From the NCBI GenBank assembly GCA_963693305.1, contig OY855911.1, positions 27,608,939 through 27,672,938 of the forward strand: DNA of 64,000 nucleotides, written 5' to 3'. The notes under the pieces were generated by a model. The model was not told the DNA's origin, did no database searches, and saw only the letters and a list, made by a program, of their open reading frames with translations. The stretch is from Meandrina meandrites (Eukaryota > Cnidaria > Anthozoa > Scleractinia > Meandrinidae). Position numbers and translations under genes: made by a program. Shown one piece after another: positions 46,469 through 56,769 of the stretch (position 1 is the first letter of the stretch; each line of letters starts with the position of its first letter).

Positions 46469-49326
46469 TAATTGCACTCGAAATCATGTGATTACCTATA
46501 CAAATTGTCAACTAAAAGTACTTTACAGCTAAATATGCTGTGGTTATGCAGCACTTTGCGATACTTTGGACGGATTGTTTCAACCTACGTATATCGCAGG
46601 ATATCTGTTATGTACGGAAAACGGATAACAAGGACATCCAGACCATATATGGGCATCACGCGAACTTGTTGAAAAATAGAAGAGGATAAACAGTAGTAAA
46701 AGCGCAATTGTTGTTTCTCTTCCGTTTTTTATTTCGTAAGAAGAAAGGAAAACAAAAGTCAAGGCATCCGACATTTACCGTTGCGTACTGTATATCATAC
46801 TGCACCGTACCGTACATTTTATTTGTTGTCTCCTTTTCATGCAGGTCTTATACCAGGACCAAAAAGCTATCTTCTAGACTTCCCCAACGTGTTCGTTACG
46901 ACTTGCGGCACAAGCTTCTATAGTCAGTGTCTTCCTCCTCAGTCTGTAAATTTGGTATTTTCCTCCACTGCCATGCACTGGTTACGTGAGAAGCCGTGTA
47001 GCGTGACTGGAGCGATACATCACACCATGATCACACTACCAGAAGAGGCTGAGAAGTTTAGGAAACAGGCCGCAAAGGACTGGGAGACGTTATTGCTGGC
47101 AAGAGCAAAGGAACTAGCTCCAGGTGAGATACACAGGTGTTATTAAGGTCGTCACACACGTTTTATTATTTTTTTTTTCTGCATCGTGCGAAGCTTTGCG
47201 TGACTACACAAATAACGAGCTATGTCACCGTTGGCACATTACCATTTACATGGAAAAAACCGGAAATATCCGGTTGGAAAATCAAATGGTTAATTCTGTT
47301 TGGAACGTTTTGCAAACTATGGGCCACAAGTTGTGGAAATAAACGTTTCGCCTTCTTTTTAATCTAGTCAGTGCAGCTGGATAAATTTTAAACTTTTTGT
47401 TTCTTCCTATAATCCAAAATCAGTTATGAAATGTTTACACATGGAATTTCCAACCGGATGGTTTGTGTAAATGGTAAGCACCCCAGTTTTCGAGATAACG
47501 CCCAATCTCGATCTTAAAGGGGCTACGTCACAGGGATTTCGCAGAGTTTTGGTCTAAACTGTTCTAAAATTAGTGGCAGGCAACTTAACCCATGAAAAAC
47601 ATTATCTTTGGACATCTACAGGAAGACATCACCTTAATTTGCGGATGGAAATCAAACAAACGCTATAAATATTGATTTTTTGATGACGCTCGGAAACAAC
47701 TTGAAAAGTTTAGCCTTAACTTTTCAAATTGCAATCCATTTCCATCCAAGCCATCCACAGCCAAAGACGCTTGCTAACAGTTTTAATGCTCTAATGTAGC
47801 AATTGTTAATAAAAATGGCCCATTATTTTTAGGTTTCCTACACCAGAAAAATAAATTTTGCCTGTTCGAAAATCTGTTAAAATCCGTGACAAAGCCCCTT
47901 TAACTATCCTTGTTCCTTTTTTGTTTATTATTACCTTATAAACTGTTCTATTGAGGCGGGTTTTTCTCCCGAATTAAAGCTAATATGGTATCTTGCCAAT
48001 GAATCTGATTTTCTTTTTCTCAGTAACTTTACTATATATCGGGTCACAGTAGAACTCTAAACGACAAGCAACTTATATCTACAAAAGAATATCGCCACCA
48101 AGTCTCGAACCTCTTGTTATCTCCCTTGCATACGTTTGGACAAAAGTTCAACTCCCGCTTTCACGATCCGTGTTCGAGATAGTGTCTAGTTTAAGTTATA
48201 GCAATACAGAAATTTAGATAGAGCAGTCGACCAACTGCAATGATAATTATAAGTACAACCGAGTCATTGTGCCAATATTGAAAGAGGTTATTTTGCTAAG
48301 CAACGATATCTTGACACAAAAACTGTTCTGTTGCACTAATTTTCGACGCCGTCAGTGTAAGCCTCCTTGCCCACCACCACACCTTCATTCCGTGGCGTCT
48401 AACCTTCATTAATGCTTTAGGTGGTAGGATGGTACTTGTTCAGTTCGCTTTAGACGAGGAAGGACAATTCCTTGGAACAACAAAGGACACTCCAGCGTCC
48501 ATGCATCACACAATGAGAGACCTGTGGAAGGGACTAATCCACGATGGTCTTATCACACAGGTCGTATCTTGAACATTACTTGTAATAACAGCTAAGGGTC
48601 GCGAGGGATGGTCGTCTTGCTGCTTGAAGCAGTTTTATTGTTTTCCCAGAGCGTTGAACCCTAAAAACGTTTGTCGCAGAGCCAGGAACCTTGCCACTGG
48701 GGGTGCCGTGAACCTGGTCCCTAAACCCCTTTGGGATCTGAGAGCTTGGCCGTACATGTCAGCCGTTTAATTTGGATTCAGACCCATTCTCATTTCCAGA
48801 CGTACTCGTTTTTGTACTGCTAAGTGACCTCAAGGAACAAGAGCCCTAGGGACGGGAATGCTAGCTTGTCTTTAACGATTGATTAGCATTGGTTGTCACT
48901 TTTTTCTCTGTGAACAGGATGAATTTAACCAGACGACATTTGCCAATTACTATCGCACCGTAAATGAGTTCAAGAAGCCATTTGAATACACCGACTCGCC
49001 CGTTCGAAAAGCTGGCCTTTCACTAGTGTCCATAGAAACCAAAGTGGTGCCGTGTCCTTACAGGGAAAAATGGCTGAAGAATGGTGGCGACCCCAAAGCA
49101 CATGCGCGCTGGTTTATACCGACGACGAGGACTTGGAGCAATGCGACATTTCTTTCTGGTAAGAAAAGAACTTCATTAGGTTAAGTCGAAAAGGAGGTAT
49201 GAGTGGGTAGTAAGGTCGAGTGTTCGACTTGAGATCGACAGGACAGAATGAGTGTGCCATGTCACAAGTTTGCTGTAACAAACGCCTATTATTTTTTTGT
49301 TGCCAGATAAAATAATAATAATAATA

Positions 49327-49399
<73 letters not shown>

Positions 49400-52300
49400 G
49401 GAGGAGGAGGAGGAGGAGGAGGAGGAATATGAGGATGATGATATGCCTGCCGTTTCTCGTACGAGGAAGGAATTAAAAAAAATGTTAGGAATACCACCTG
49501 ACAAGATGCATGGTACTGGAACATGACCCGCCATGGACTAGTAAACACCCCGGATGAATAGCAATATTCTTCATTAGGACTTCAACACGGTCAAAGTGTG
49601 TCATTCATTATGTATTCAGTTTCCATTTCACACATGCGCAACATAGTGATAGAATTACCCAAGGGACACTTGGCACATTCTCGTTCCCAGAGGCCGCGAT
49701 CCTTCTGGTCTGCGCCAGGAATCGAGACCTCTGGCCGCTTCCAAAACCGGAAGTCCGCGATTCACGGACTCATTGTCAAATGTGACAAATCTCATTGGCT
49801 GAAAAACACAGAACGCGTACTCTGCGCATGCTCAGAAATTGGGAGCGGCCAGAGGTCTCGATTCCTGGCGCAGACCAGAAGGATCGCGGCCTCTGGGGAC
49901 GAGAATGCACTTGGCACTACTTGGTATCCTAGCAACTAAATGCAGGTTCGAAAAAACAAGTGATCGCTAAAAACCTGTTTTGACTCCGATAAGATCGATC
50001 TCGCCGCTTCGCTGCTCACACGTGAATGTGCTGCTCGAAGACAAATTGCCACACTGTATAGACTCTGCATACTCTCAGAGAGCTTGTGGTCTCGCAAAAC
50101 CCCCAAAATATTTGTTTTGAAAGAAGGCTTATCGTTTCAATGAAAATCTATAGACAACAAAAAACTTAATAAGTTACCGACCGGCCGTTCGCGCTAAAGC
50201 CATTGTGCAGTCAAGGAAAGGTACGCGCATTTAAAGTTGTTTGTTAACTCGGTGAAGGTTTGTTATGATCAAACGAAAGTTTCACATAAGATGGAGGAAT
50301 CTATGACAATAATATATACATGGAATGTTTTATCTTTCAGTAACATTTAACAAAATGTCTGACAGAGTTGTGATTACGCAAATGTCGGCTTCTTCCAGTT
50401 GTTTAACATTTGAGTGTGACAGCGTTTCCGGCTATCTTCACGCTTAGCTTATAATAATGAGCAGTCACGAAAAGGCACGAATTAGAAGTTTGTTCCTAAC
50501 TCGCTGAACACAAATGAATGGGTCAGACAAATTCGAAGATTCTGGTATTCACTCTTCGCACGTATTTGCATTTTATCGGCAACTCGCCGGTGTTACATTT
50601 GTTGGTCAGCGGTCTCGCGAATAACTTTAGACTCCCGTATGCTTGTAGGGAGCACGTTGTTGTAGTCGGCCATCTTGAAGTGTCAAACGAATAAAGTAGA
50701 TTTCTGTAGTCAATACTGGCCTCCAGACTTGGTGTCAGAAGTGGGATCCGGTAATGGCGCATCTTAAAAGACCGGAGCTCAAGCTTGTCGGCAATGTGAG
50801 TGAAAATTTCAAGAACTTTGAGCTTCGTTTTAACGATTATTGTATTCAAGCAAACTACCGAAACCTAGCCAAAGATCCCCTCACCGAGCAAGCAGATCAC
50901 TACAAGTCCACTGTTGGAAATTTCCGCCTTGCGTTCCCTCGCTTCCAGACGAAGCTTTATCCGTCCTCAGGTACACAATCGAGCCACAAATTTCAGCAGA
51001 CGATAAGAAGAAACCATGGATCTGGATGGACAAACTACGCGCGCACTATACAGGCTCCACAGGCAGTTCACTACTCACCGATCGATTCAAGTTTTGGGCG
51101 TCCTCTCAAGCCCCAAACGAGTCCATACAGGAATGGGAGGTCAAGGTACGCCAAGCAGGCAGCCTATGCGCTTATGGTGAGTTAAGCGACGAACTCACTT
51201 GAGATAAATTCATCTTTGGTTTAAATGACGACCACATGAGAACTGAGCTTCTGAAGACCCACAGGAAACCTGACAACACAAAGAAAACACTACCCGATGT
51301 TGTGACAGAAGCGAGAGCCATAGAGTCTGCCAAGCAAACTAACAAATTAATTGATGATTCCTCTAAAGGAATAGAAGAAGAAGTCCACTGGACAGGCCTA
51401 AGACACAACCAGATGAAGCTCCGAAGGAAACCTGGTACATGTTTTTGGTGTGGTGATCGGCGAGGTGCCCGTCCATGGAAAGTCTGTCCCGCTAGGGGGA
51501 AAACCTGTACGTCTTGTGGTGGAAATGACCATTTCGCCCGAGTCTGTATAGAAGACCGCAAGTTTACAGCACCAAATAACAGGTCAGCAGCTTCCGGTAG
51601 TAGATTCAATAGGAAAGATCAGAGGAGGAGTGTGAGTGGACAGCGACGTGACCCACGGCAAAGCGGCCAGCAGCGAGATCAATTCCAAGGTCTTCACTAC
51701 ACCGACATGTATGACACGTCCCTTGATTAGGAATATGCTCACACATACTCCCTACAATTTCAAGTCCACAGCATCGCCGCATCCAGTCAGGCGAAACGTT
51801 ACTTCACAAACCTATCACTTTCTGCGACAGGCTCTAAATTCACACAGGTCAAATTTCAGATAGACACTGCAGCTACATGCAACACAATGCCACTCGGCAC
51901 ACTGCGCTCACTTCTACCAGATGCCAAACTCCAGCGCTCCCCTTACCGTCTATATCCCTATAGCAACTCCAAACCGCTGGAACCTGAAGGCCAGGTTGAA
52001 CTTGTATGTGAAAGGAAGAATCAGTACGAAACCCTCACCTTTCAAGTCCTACCAGACTCCTGCATCGGTTCCAAGCCTGCTCTCCTGTCGGGGAGTGACA
52101 GCGAAAAGCTAGGACTTATCAGAGTTCATGCAGACGACATACATTCCCTGGAATCAGCAGCAGACCACCTCCCCAGTGCGCAGCAAGAAACCCCCCCGGG
52201 CTTACAGGCCTCCCGCCCGCTAGATGATAACGGTGCAGAACAGCAAATGGAATCAATGCCAGGACCACCGATGGCCATGTCATGTAATCACCTTCGACAG

Positions 52301-55300
52301 ATCCATGAGACATCAGCGGATCTGTGTGATCCATCTCCCTCGCCTTCAAGGCCAGTTAAAGTTCCCCCAAACCGACGGCTCCCACAACCGGGTCAGCTAC
52401 AAAAGGAACATGTACTAGACCAGTACGCTGACACTTTCGAGGGCCTTGGTCAGCTTGGCCCACCTGTTCACTTTCAAATAGACGAGAGTGTTCAGCCTGT
52501 TCAGATGCCAGTTCACAGAATCCCGGTAGCGAAGAGAGAGCAAGAGAAACAAGCCTTGGATCGTTACGTTGAACAAGGGGTCATCACCAAAGTAAACGAA
52601 CCGACCGCCTAGTGCTCCAATAAGCTAATCCGTGAAACACCAAAGAAATTCAGAGTATGCATCGACCCAAGCCAGACAGTGAACAAGGCCATCCACCGCC
52701 CAAAATTTCAGATGCCTACACTAAATGAACAGCTTCACAAACTAAGTACAGCGAAATGTTTCTCTTTAGTTGACGTCAAAGAGGGCTTTCTTCACATTCC
52801 CCTTGACGAGGAGTCATCGTGGAAGACCACCATGCACACATCATACGGCAGGTACCGATGGCTGCGCCTGCCTTTTGGCATTACTAGCGCCCCTGAAGAA
52901 TTCCAAATGAGATTGACGTCCGCCCTGGAAGGCCTCGAAGGCATCATATGCATTGCTGATGATATCCTGGTATTTGGGGAAGGCCACGCCTATGAGGAAG
53001 CTCACGAAGACCACGACAGACGCTTTATTGCTCTCATGGAACGCTGTCACGAACGGAAAATCAAGCTCAATGCCACCAAACTCCAGTTCAAGCTTAAGGA
53101 ACTCAAATTCATGGGTACTATTATCTCCGATCAAGGAATGAAACCAGATCCAGATAAAATAGCAGCAATAACACAGATGCCGCCACCACAGAACAAAGCA
53201 GCAGTCCTTCGGTTTATCGGCATGGTCAACTATCTGTCCCCCTTCTGTGAAAACCTGAGCACTGTTATACAGCCGCTGAGAGTGCTCACCCAGGAGGCAG
53301 TGCCTTTCCTTTGTTCCGAAACACAAGATAGAGCATTCAACAAAGCAAAGGAACTGATCTCCTCAGCCCCAGTCTTGGCATACTATGATCTCCACAAGCC
53401 AGTTGTATTGCAGACAGATGCCAGTGATTATGCCCTCGGCGGAGCACTTCTTCAACCCAACGTTGAAGGTAGACTTCAACCGGTTGCCTTCACATCCTCC
53501 AGCCTGAGCCCCACGGAACAGCGCTACTCGCAGATCGAAAAGAAGTTTTTGGCGATCTGCAACTGTTTTCAGAAGTTTGACCAGTGGCTCTACGGCAAGT
53601 CTGACATTCAAGTCCACACGGATCACCAACCTCTTGAAACAATAATGAAGAAACCACTGAACAAGGCTCCCCCACGACTACAAAGGATGCTGATGAGACT
53701 GCAGCGGTATCGTTTCAAACTTACATACAAGAGAGGCCAACACTCCATCTCGCAGACACCCTCTCCCGTGCCGCATTTCAACAGCCAGTAGCCGCAAAAG
53801 TGACCCATTTTGATGTCTTCCGGGTAGAAATGGAGTCTGAACACAACAGCAGAAACCCAAGACTGCAAGAAGGCACCGAGAATCACTTACGCGAAGAGAC
53901 AGGCAAAGACAACACCCTGTCAGCCTTGTACAAAGTAATAACTCATGGATGGCCTGAAGACAAAGCAGCCGTCTCTGAATCCCTGCGTGCTTACTGGAAT
54001 TATAGGGATGAACTGTCAGTACAAAATGGCATTATCTACAAAGGCACACAGGTTATGGTACCTCAGTCAATGCACAAAGAAATGCTTGGCAAAATCCACG
54101 CCAACCACTTTGGTGCGGAATCAAACATACGTATGGCACGTGAAGTCCTGTTTTGGCCAGGGATGAGAAAGTCAATACAAGACATGTGTGATGCATGCGG
54201 AACCTGTGCCCAATATGGAACGTCAGCACCAAAAGAACCAATGAGATCCTTGCCGGTACCCACAAGACCTTGGGAAATAGTCAGTCAAGACATCTGTGAG
54301 CTTCAAAAGCAAAGCTACCTAGTAACTGTCTGTCACTTTTCAGACTGGATCGAGGTTGACAAGCTTGAAGATACCCTATCTTCAACAGTTATCGAGAAAA
54401 CAAAAACCCACTTTGCAAGATTCGGAGTTCCAGCGATCTGCCACATTGATAATGGCTCCCAGTTCATAAGCGAGCAGTACAAACAGTTCTCAGTGGACTA
54501 CAGCTTTAAGCACACGACATCATCGCCGTACCACCCTAAAGGCAACGGCAGGGCAGAAGTTGCTGTTAAAGTTGCAGAATCCATGCTCAAAAAGGCCGCA
54601 GACTTCAACAGTGCAATGCTAAACTACAGGAATACCCCACCGCAAGGTCACACATACTCACCGGCTCAGCGTATGTTCTTACGTCGCACTCAAACCACAT
54701 TGCCTATCTTGGCACCTGCCATGATCAACTTCAACATCGTCAAAGAAGACATCATAAAGAAGAGGCAAGATAGCAAAGCATACTATGACAAGTCAGCAGG
54801 TGGAGAGTTAACTCCAATCAACGTGGGAAGTTTCGCCTATGCCAAACCGCCGCCCCGTAACCGCGGAAACCCCTGGATCTACGGGGAAGTGATACAGAAA
54901 GACAACCAAAGGTCCTACTCTATGCGCACATCGCATGGCACCACGATTAGAAGGAACCGAGTCCAGCTCAAACCAGCAGCACCACCACCCACTCACCGCC
55001 TCCAGCCCACGGCCATACCAGCTTCAGAGGGTACATCACCTAATGCAACCCCCTTGCTGGACTCCATACAGCAAGCATATGGCAATCCACAAGATCAGCC
55101 AGCTGCGACAGCTAGCAGATCCAGCCACCACACACAGCAACACAATCCAGCCAGTCAGTGTGCCCAGAAACCCCATGAGGAAGAGACCAAAACAGCAGAA
55201 CCAACAGCAGAACCAACATTAGCACCAAAGGAACCTTCCTCTACCCCACTCAAGCAGACTAGATGTGGGAGAATAATCAAACCCCCAGAAAGACTAGGAG

Positions 55301-56552
55301 ACTTTGTCGTAAACTAGGCTCTCTTTATACAGGGACTATGAACACTTGGCACACTTTGTTGGAAACTTGTTAGTCGACTTAAGTATATTACATCAGTATA
55401 TTGTCACCGACAGGCATATACAGTTTTTTTTTTCTTTCAAAGGGGGGAGATGTTGGTCAGCGGTCTCGCGAATAACTTTAGACTCCCGTATGCTTGTAGG
55501 GAGCACGTTGTTGTAGTCGGCCATCTTGAAGTGTCAAACGAATAAAGTAGATTTCTGTAGTCAATACTGGCCTCCAGACTCATTCACGGCGACGGAAATG
55601 TAAACAGAGCGGAAAAAGGCATTTCCTTCTTCGCCATTCAGCATTCTAGTTCAAGGCATTCTAGTTCTCTTACTACCCTTGATTGGCATTTTCTCTTTTG
55701 CGACTTTCGGCTGCAAATAATTTTAGCATTGTATTATTCTTTGACTAAACGAAGAATTAATGGAAACACATTCGTGAAACATCATCGCGACCGATTGTTT
55801 ACACATGGGCGCCTGCTGTACAGATTCGCCGCCAGATAAGGAAACCTCAGTGCCAGAAAGATTTTGCTAACATTCCAAGACTCTCTTCGAACGGTAGAGG
55901 TTAGATTTTCAAGTTCTTGCATTTTGGAAGTTTTCACAGGAAAACCGCAAAAAAAGTTGTGTTAACCGTCTTTCGACCGCTTGCTTATTCTTGCGGTGCA
56001 AGATAACTTCTTGCGCCGATTCTTAAGCGTGCATTAAAATGGCTTCTGTCTATTCTTTGAAGCGCTTTCAAAGTAGTATCGGAAACTTACTACTATAAAT
56101 ATCTTCAATGTTTGGAATGCAAAAACCGGTTTTTAAAATTAGTCCCAAGTTGAGAATCCCAATGGGACGTGACGTAAAAAAGCGTTGAGCGTTACTAAGA
56201 TACAAGACTCATAAATATGCACGAACCCCACTTGAGTGGGGTTCGCTGAATGACACACTTTGACCGTGTTGAAGTCGTCATGGAAAACTACAGCAACACC
56301 GGCTTTGGGTAACTATGAGCCCGCACGTGATGAGCTCAGGTGGCTTACTTGATCAACGTGATTCTGTATCTCACAATTCACGTGACCGGCTTTTCTAATT
56401 TCTCCTTAGGACTCTCCGATCATCGTTCTCCCGAAGAGAAAGCAAAGATTGTCGATGAATTCTTCAAACGCTATGAAACCCTGGTGGCCAAGCATCCGGA
56501 GGATCATGGAATGGATTATGTCCATGCCTACATGGTTATCGCAAAGAGTTAA
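41802..56552 (+). CDS. SABATH-type carboxyl methyltransferase, copy 3
   Basis: Six exons: 41802-41825, 42790-43099, 46845-47123, 48421-48560, 48918-49158, 56410-56552; GT-AG introns, phases 0,1,1,0,1, 378 residues. The first exon is again 8 codons (MSLSTDKF), preceded by an AG at 41761-41762 that suggests a spliced 5' leader. Seen: IADYGCADGGTSM, EDQPVNDF, FYSQCLPPQSVN...HWL, and a GGRMVL strand closer to the plant family than the SRMV of copies 1 and 2. Its introns do not align with those copies, so it is the older paralogue. Intron 5 (7.25 kb) holds a Ty3/gypsy element in the same orientation. AATAAA at 56763-56768 lies 211 nt past the stop. The decayed exon-5 copy at 61260 derives from this gene. 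Substrate unknown. Confidence 0.87.
42233..42380. repeat. Foldback repeat in intron 1 of copy 3
   Basis: TATACCATGCCATAGAAAAT at 42233 and its complement ending at 42380 form 22-bp inverted ends around a non-coding core. This is probably a small MITE. Confidence 0.75.
42404..42525. repeat. Second foldback repeat in intron 1
   Basis: GTGGTATACTATGGAATATC and its complement, with inner matching AGAAAATACAAGTGA blocks, form arms of about 40 bp. It lies only 24 bp from the preceding foldback. Confidence 0.8.
43566..43602. repeat. Poly-C/poly-A junction
   Basis: Twenty-one C (43566-43586) run directly into sixteen A (43587-43602) in intron 2 of copy 3. Confidence 0.8.
43620..46680. repeat. Repeat sequence split by the Mutator-like element
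   Basis: Phrases such as GAGCAGGTTAATTGTTTTAT (43727 on) and GAGCAGGATAATTGTTTTGT (45956 on), and AATATCTGTTATGTAC (43850) and GGATATCTGTTATGTACGG (46600), occur on both sides of 44000-45921. An older repeat family was therefore present here before that insertion. No gene lies in the interval. Confidence 0.5.
44000..45921. mobile_element. Mutator-like non-autonomous element, 1.9 kb
   Basis: Imperfect inverted ends of about 110 bp start GGGTCTCTGTAAAATGCTGA and are rich in GCGGATG words. They are flanked by a perfect 9-bp duplication GCTACAATC (43991-43999 and 45922-45930). Long terminal inverted repeats with a 9-bp duplication are hallmarks of Mutator/MULE elements. The interior shows no transposase; the longest open frame is 68 codons. 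It lies in intron 2 of copy 3. Confidence 0.85.
49316..49425. repeat. ATG/GAG trinucleotide microsatellite
   Basis: AATAAT units lead into roughly 24 GATGAT-type triplets and then GAG triplets. Open frames coding poly-His or poly-Ser on the opposite strand are products of the repeat. Confidence 0.9.
49676..49907. mobile_element. Foldback element with 9-bp duplication
   Basis: 232 bp with near-perfect inverted ends of about 65 bp (from CATTCTCGTTCCCAGAGGCC; right arm ends GGGGACGAGAATG), flanked by CACTTGGCA at 49667-49675 and 49908-49916. Nine-base duplication and long arms suggest a Mutator-like derivative. It lies in intron 5 of copy 3. Confidence 0.88.
50600..50729 (+). repeat. 5' LTR of Ty3/gypsy element
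   Basis: 130 bp, matching the 3' copy. AATAAA near 50691 could act as a polyadenylation signal in the sense of the host gene. Confidence 0.92.
50754..51730 (+). pseudogene. Ty3/gypsy gag, frame-broken
   Basis: Translation would start at 50754 (MAHLKRPELKLVGN, a typical start for this group). The frame changes near 50870, and a TGA stop interrupts it near 51200. From 51236 the frame continues through a Cys-rich nucleocapsid region, CFWCG...CTSCGGNDHFARVC (51438-51546), with one canonical CX2CX4HX4C knuckle, and ends at 51730. Confidence 0.8.
51830..53791 (+). pseudogene. Ty3/gypsy protease-RT-RNase H, one stop
   Basis: The protease region begins upstream of the first Met, with FQIDTAATCN near 51860: the active-site triad reads D-T-A where retropepsins usually have D-T/S-G. 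The reverse transcriptase follows, split by an in-frame TAG at 52610-52612. It has SLVDVKEGF (first catalytic Asp), LPFGITSAPEEFQ and IADDILVFG (catalytic Asp pair). RNase H has LQTDASDYALGGALLQ (near 53410) and YSQIEKKFLAI. The frame shifts near 53750, ahead of the integrase. Confidence 0.88.
53800..55317 (+). CDS. Ty3/gypsy integrase
   Basis: This 505-codon open frame has an HHCC zinc domain (HKEMLGKIHANHFG...CDACGTC, 54076-54215) and a DD-E catalytic core: SQDICE (54283 on), HIDNGSQF (54444 on) and the Glu in GNGRAEVAVK (54541 on). A C-terminal region rich in Pro, Thr and Gln follows and ends in a basic GRIIKPPERL segment. The frame is offset by one from the RT part. It would insert the reverse-transcribed element. 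Confidence 0.9.
   Translation: MTHFDVFRVEMESEHNSRNPRLQEGTENHLREETGKDNTLSALYKVITHGWPEDKAAVSESLRAYWNYRDELSVQNGIIYKGTQVMVPQSMHKEMLGKIHANHFGAESNIRMAREVLFWPGMRKSIQDMCDACGTCAQYGTSAPKEPMRSLPVPTRPWEIVSQDICELQKQSYLVTVCHFSDWIEVDKLEDTLSSTVIEKTKTHFARFGVPAICHIDNGSQFISEQYKQFSVDYSFKHTTSSPYHPKGNGRAEVAVKVAESMLKKAADFNSAMLNYRNTPPQGHTYSPAQRMFLRRTQTTLPILAPAMINFNIVKEDIIKKRQDSKAYYDKSAGGELTPINVGSFAYAKPPPRNRGNPWIYGEVIQKDNQRSYSMRTSHGTTIRRNRVQLKPAAPPPTHRLQPTAIPASEGTSPNATPLLDSIQQAYGNPQDQPAATASRSSHHTQQHNPASQCAQKPHEEETKTAEPTAEPTLAPKEPSSTPLKQTRCGRIIKPPERLGDFVVN
55451..55580 (+). repeat. 3' LTR of Ty3/gypsy element
   Basis: 130-bp match to the 5' LTR, preceded by the polypurine tract and followed by CATT. Confidence 0.92.
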
Positions 56553-56762
56553 TTATTCTGCTTTTACATGATGCAGAGATATAAAGTCTAATACGAATGC
56601 ATGTCAAGTACCATCCTCATGCATTCACCAGTTGTTGTAAAATGTTCAGCCTGTCGTTCCAACCCGCTGAAAAAAAAGAATAGATGCTACTGGTTACCAT
56701 GTTTTTGTTTCACTTTGCGGCAAAAAGAAAAAAAAGGTTTTAATAATTGTTCATCGTGGAAA

Positions 56763-56768
56763 AATAAA
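56763..56768 (+). terminator. Polyadenylation signal of copy 3
   Basis: AATAAA, 211 nt after the stop codon of copy 3. No nearer canonical signal is seen. Confidence 0.6.
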
Positions 56769-56769
56769 G

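Larger units (their letters stand above)
50600..55580 (+). mobile_element. Ty3/gypsy LTR retrotransposon (broken copy)
   Basis: Short 130-bp LTRs (50600-50729 and 55451-55580) look identical and start TGTTGG. CATT is directly repeated outside (50596-50599 and 55581-55584). TGGTGTCAGAAGTGGG just after the 5' LTR is a typical primer-binding site. AAAGGGGGGAGA before the 3' LTR is the polypurine tract. Gene order is gag, protease, RT-RNase H, integrase, as in Ty3/gypsy; no envelope gene is seen. Several stops and frameshifts make it defective. It sits in intron 5 of copy 3 in the gene's own orientation. Confidence 0.95.

Noticed and set aside
49114..49548. Poly-His and poly-Ser open frames on the minus strand
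   Set aside because: They are readings of the ATG/GAG trinucleotide microsatellite in an intron.
55317..55450. Envelope gene in the Ty3/gypsy element
   Set aside because: Only about 130 bp separate the integrase stop from the 3' LTR, with no open frame, so the element has no envelope.
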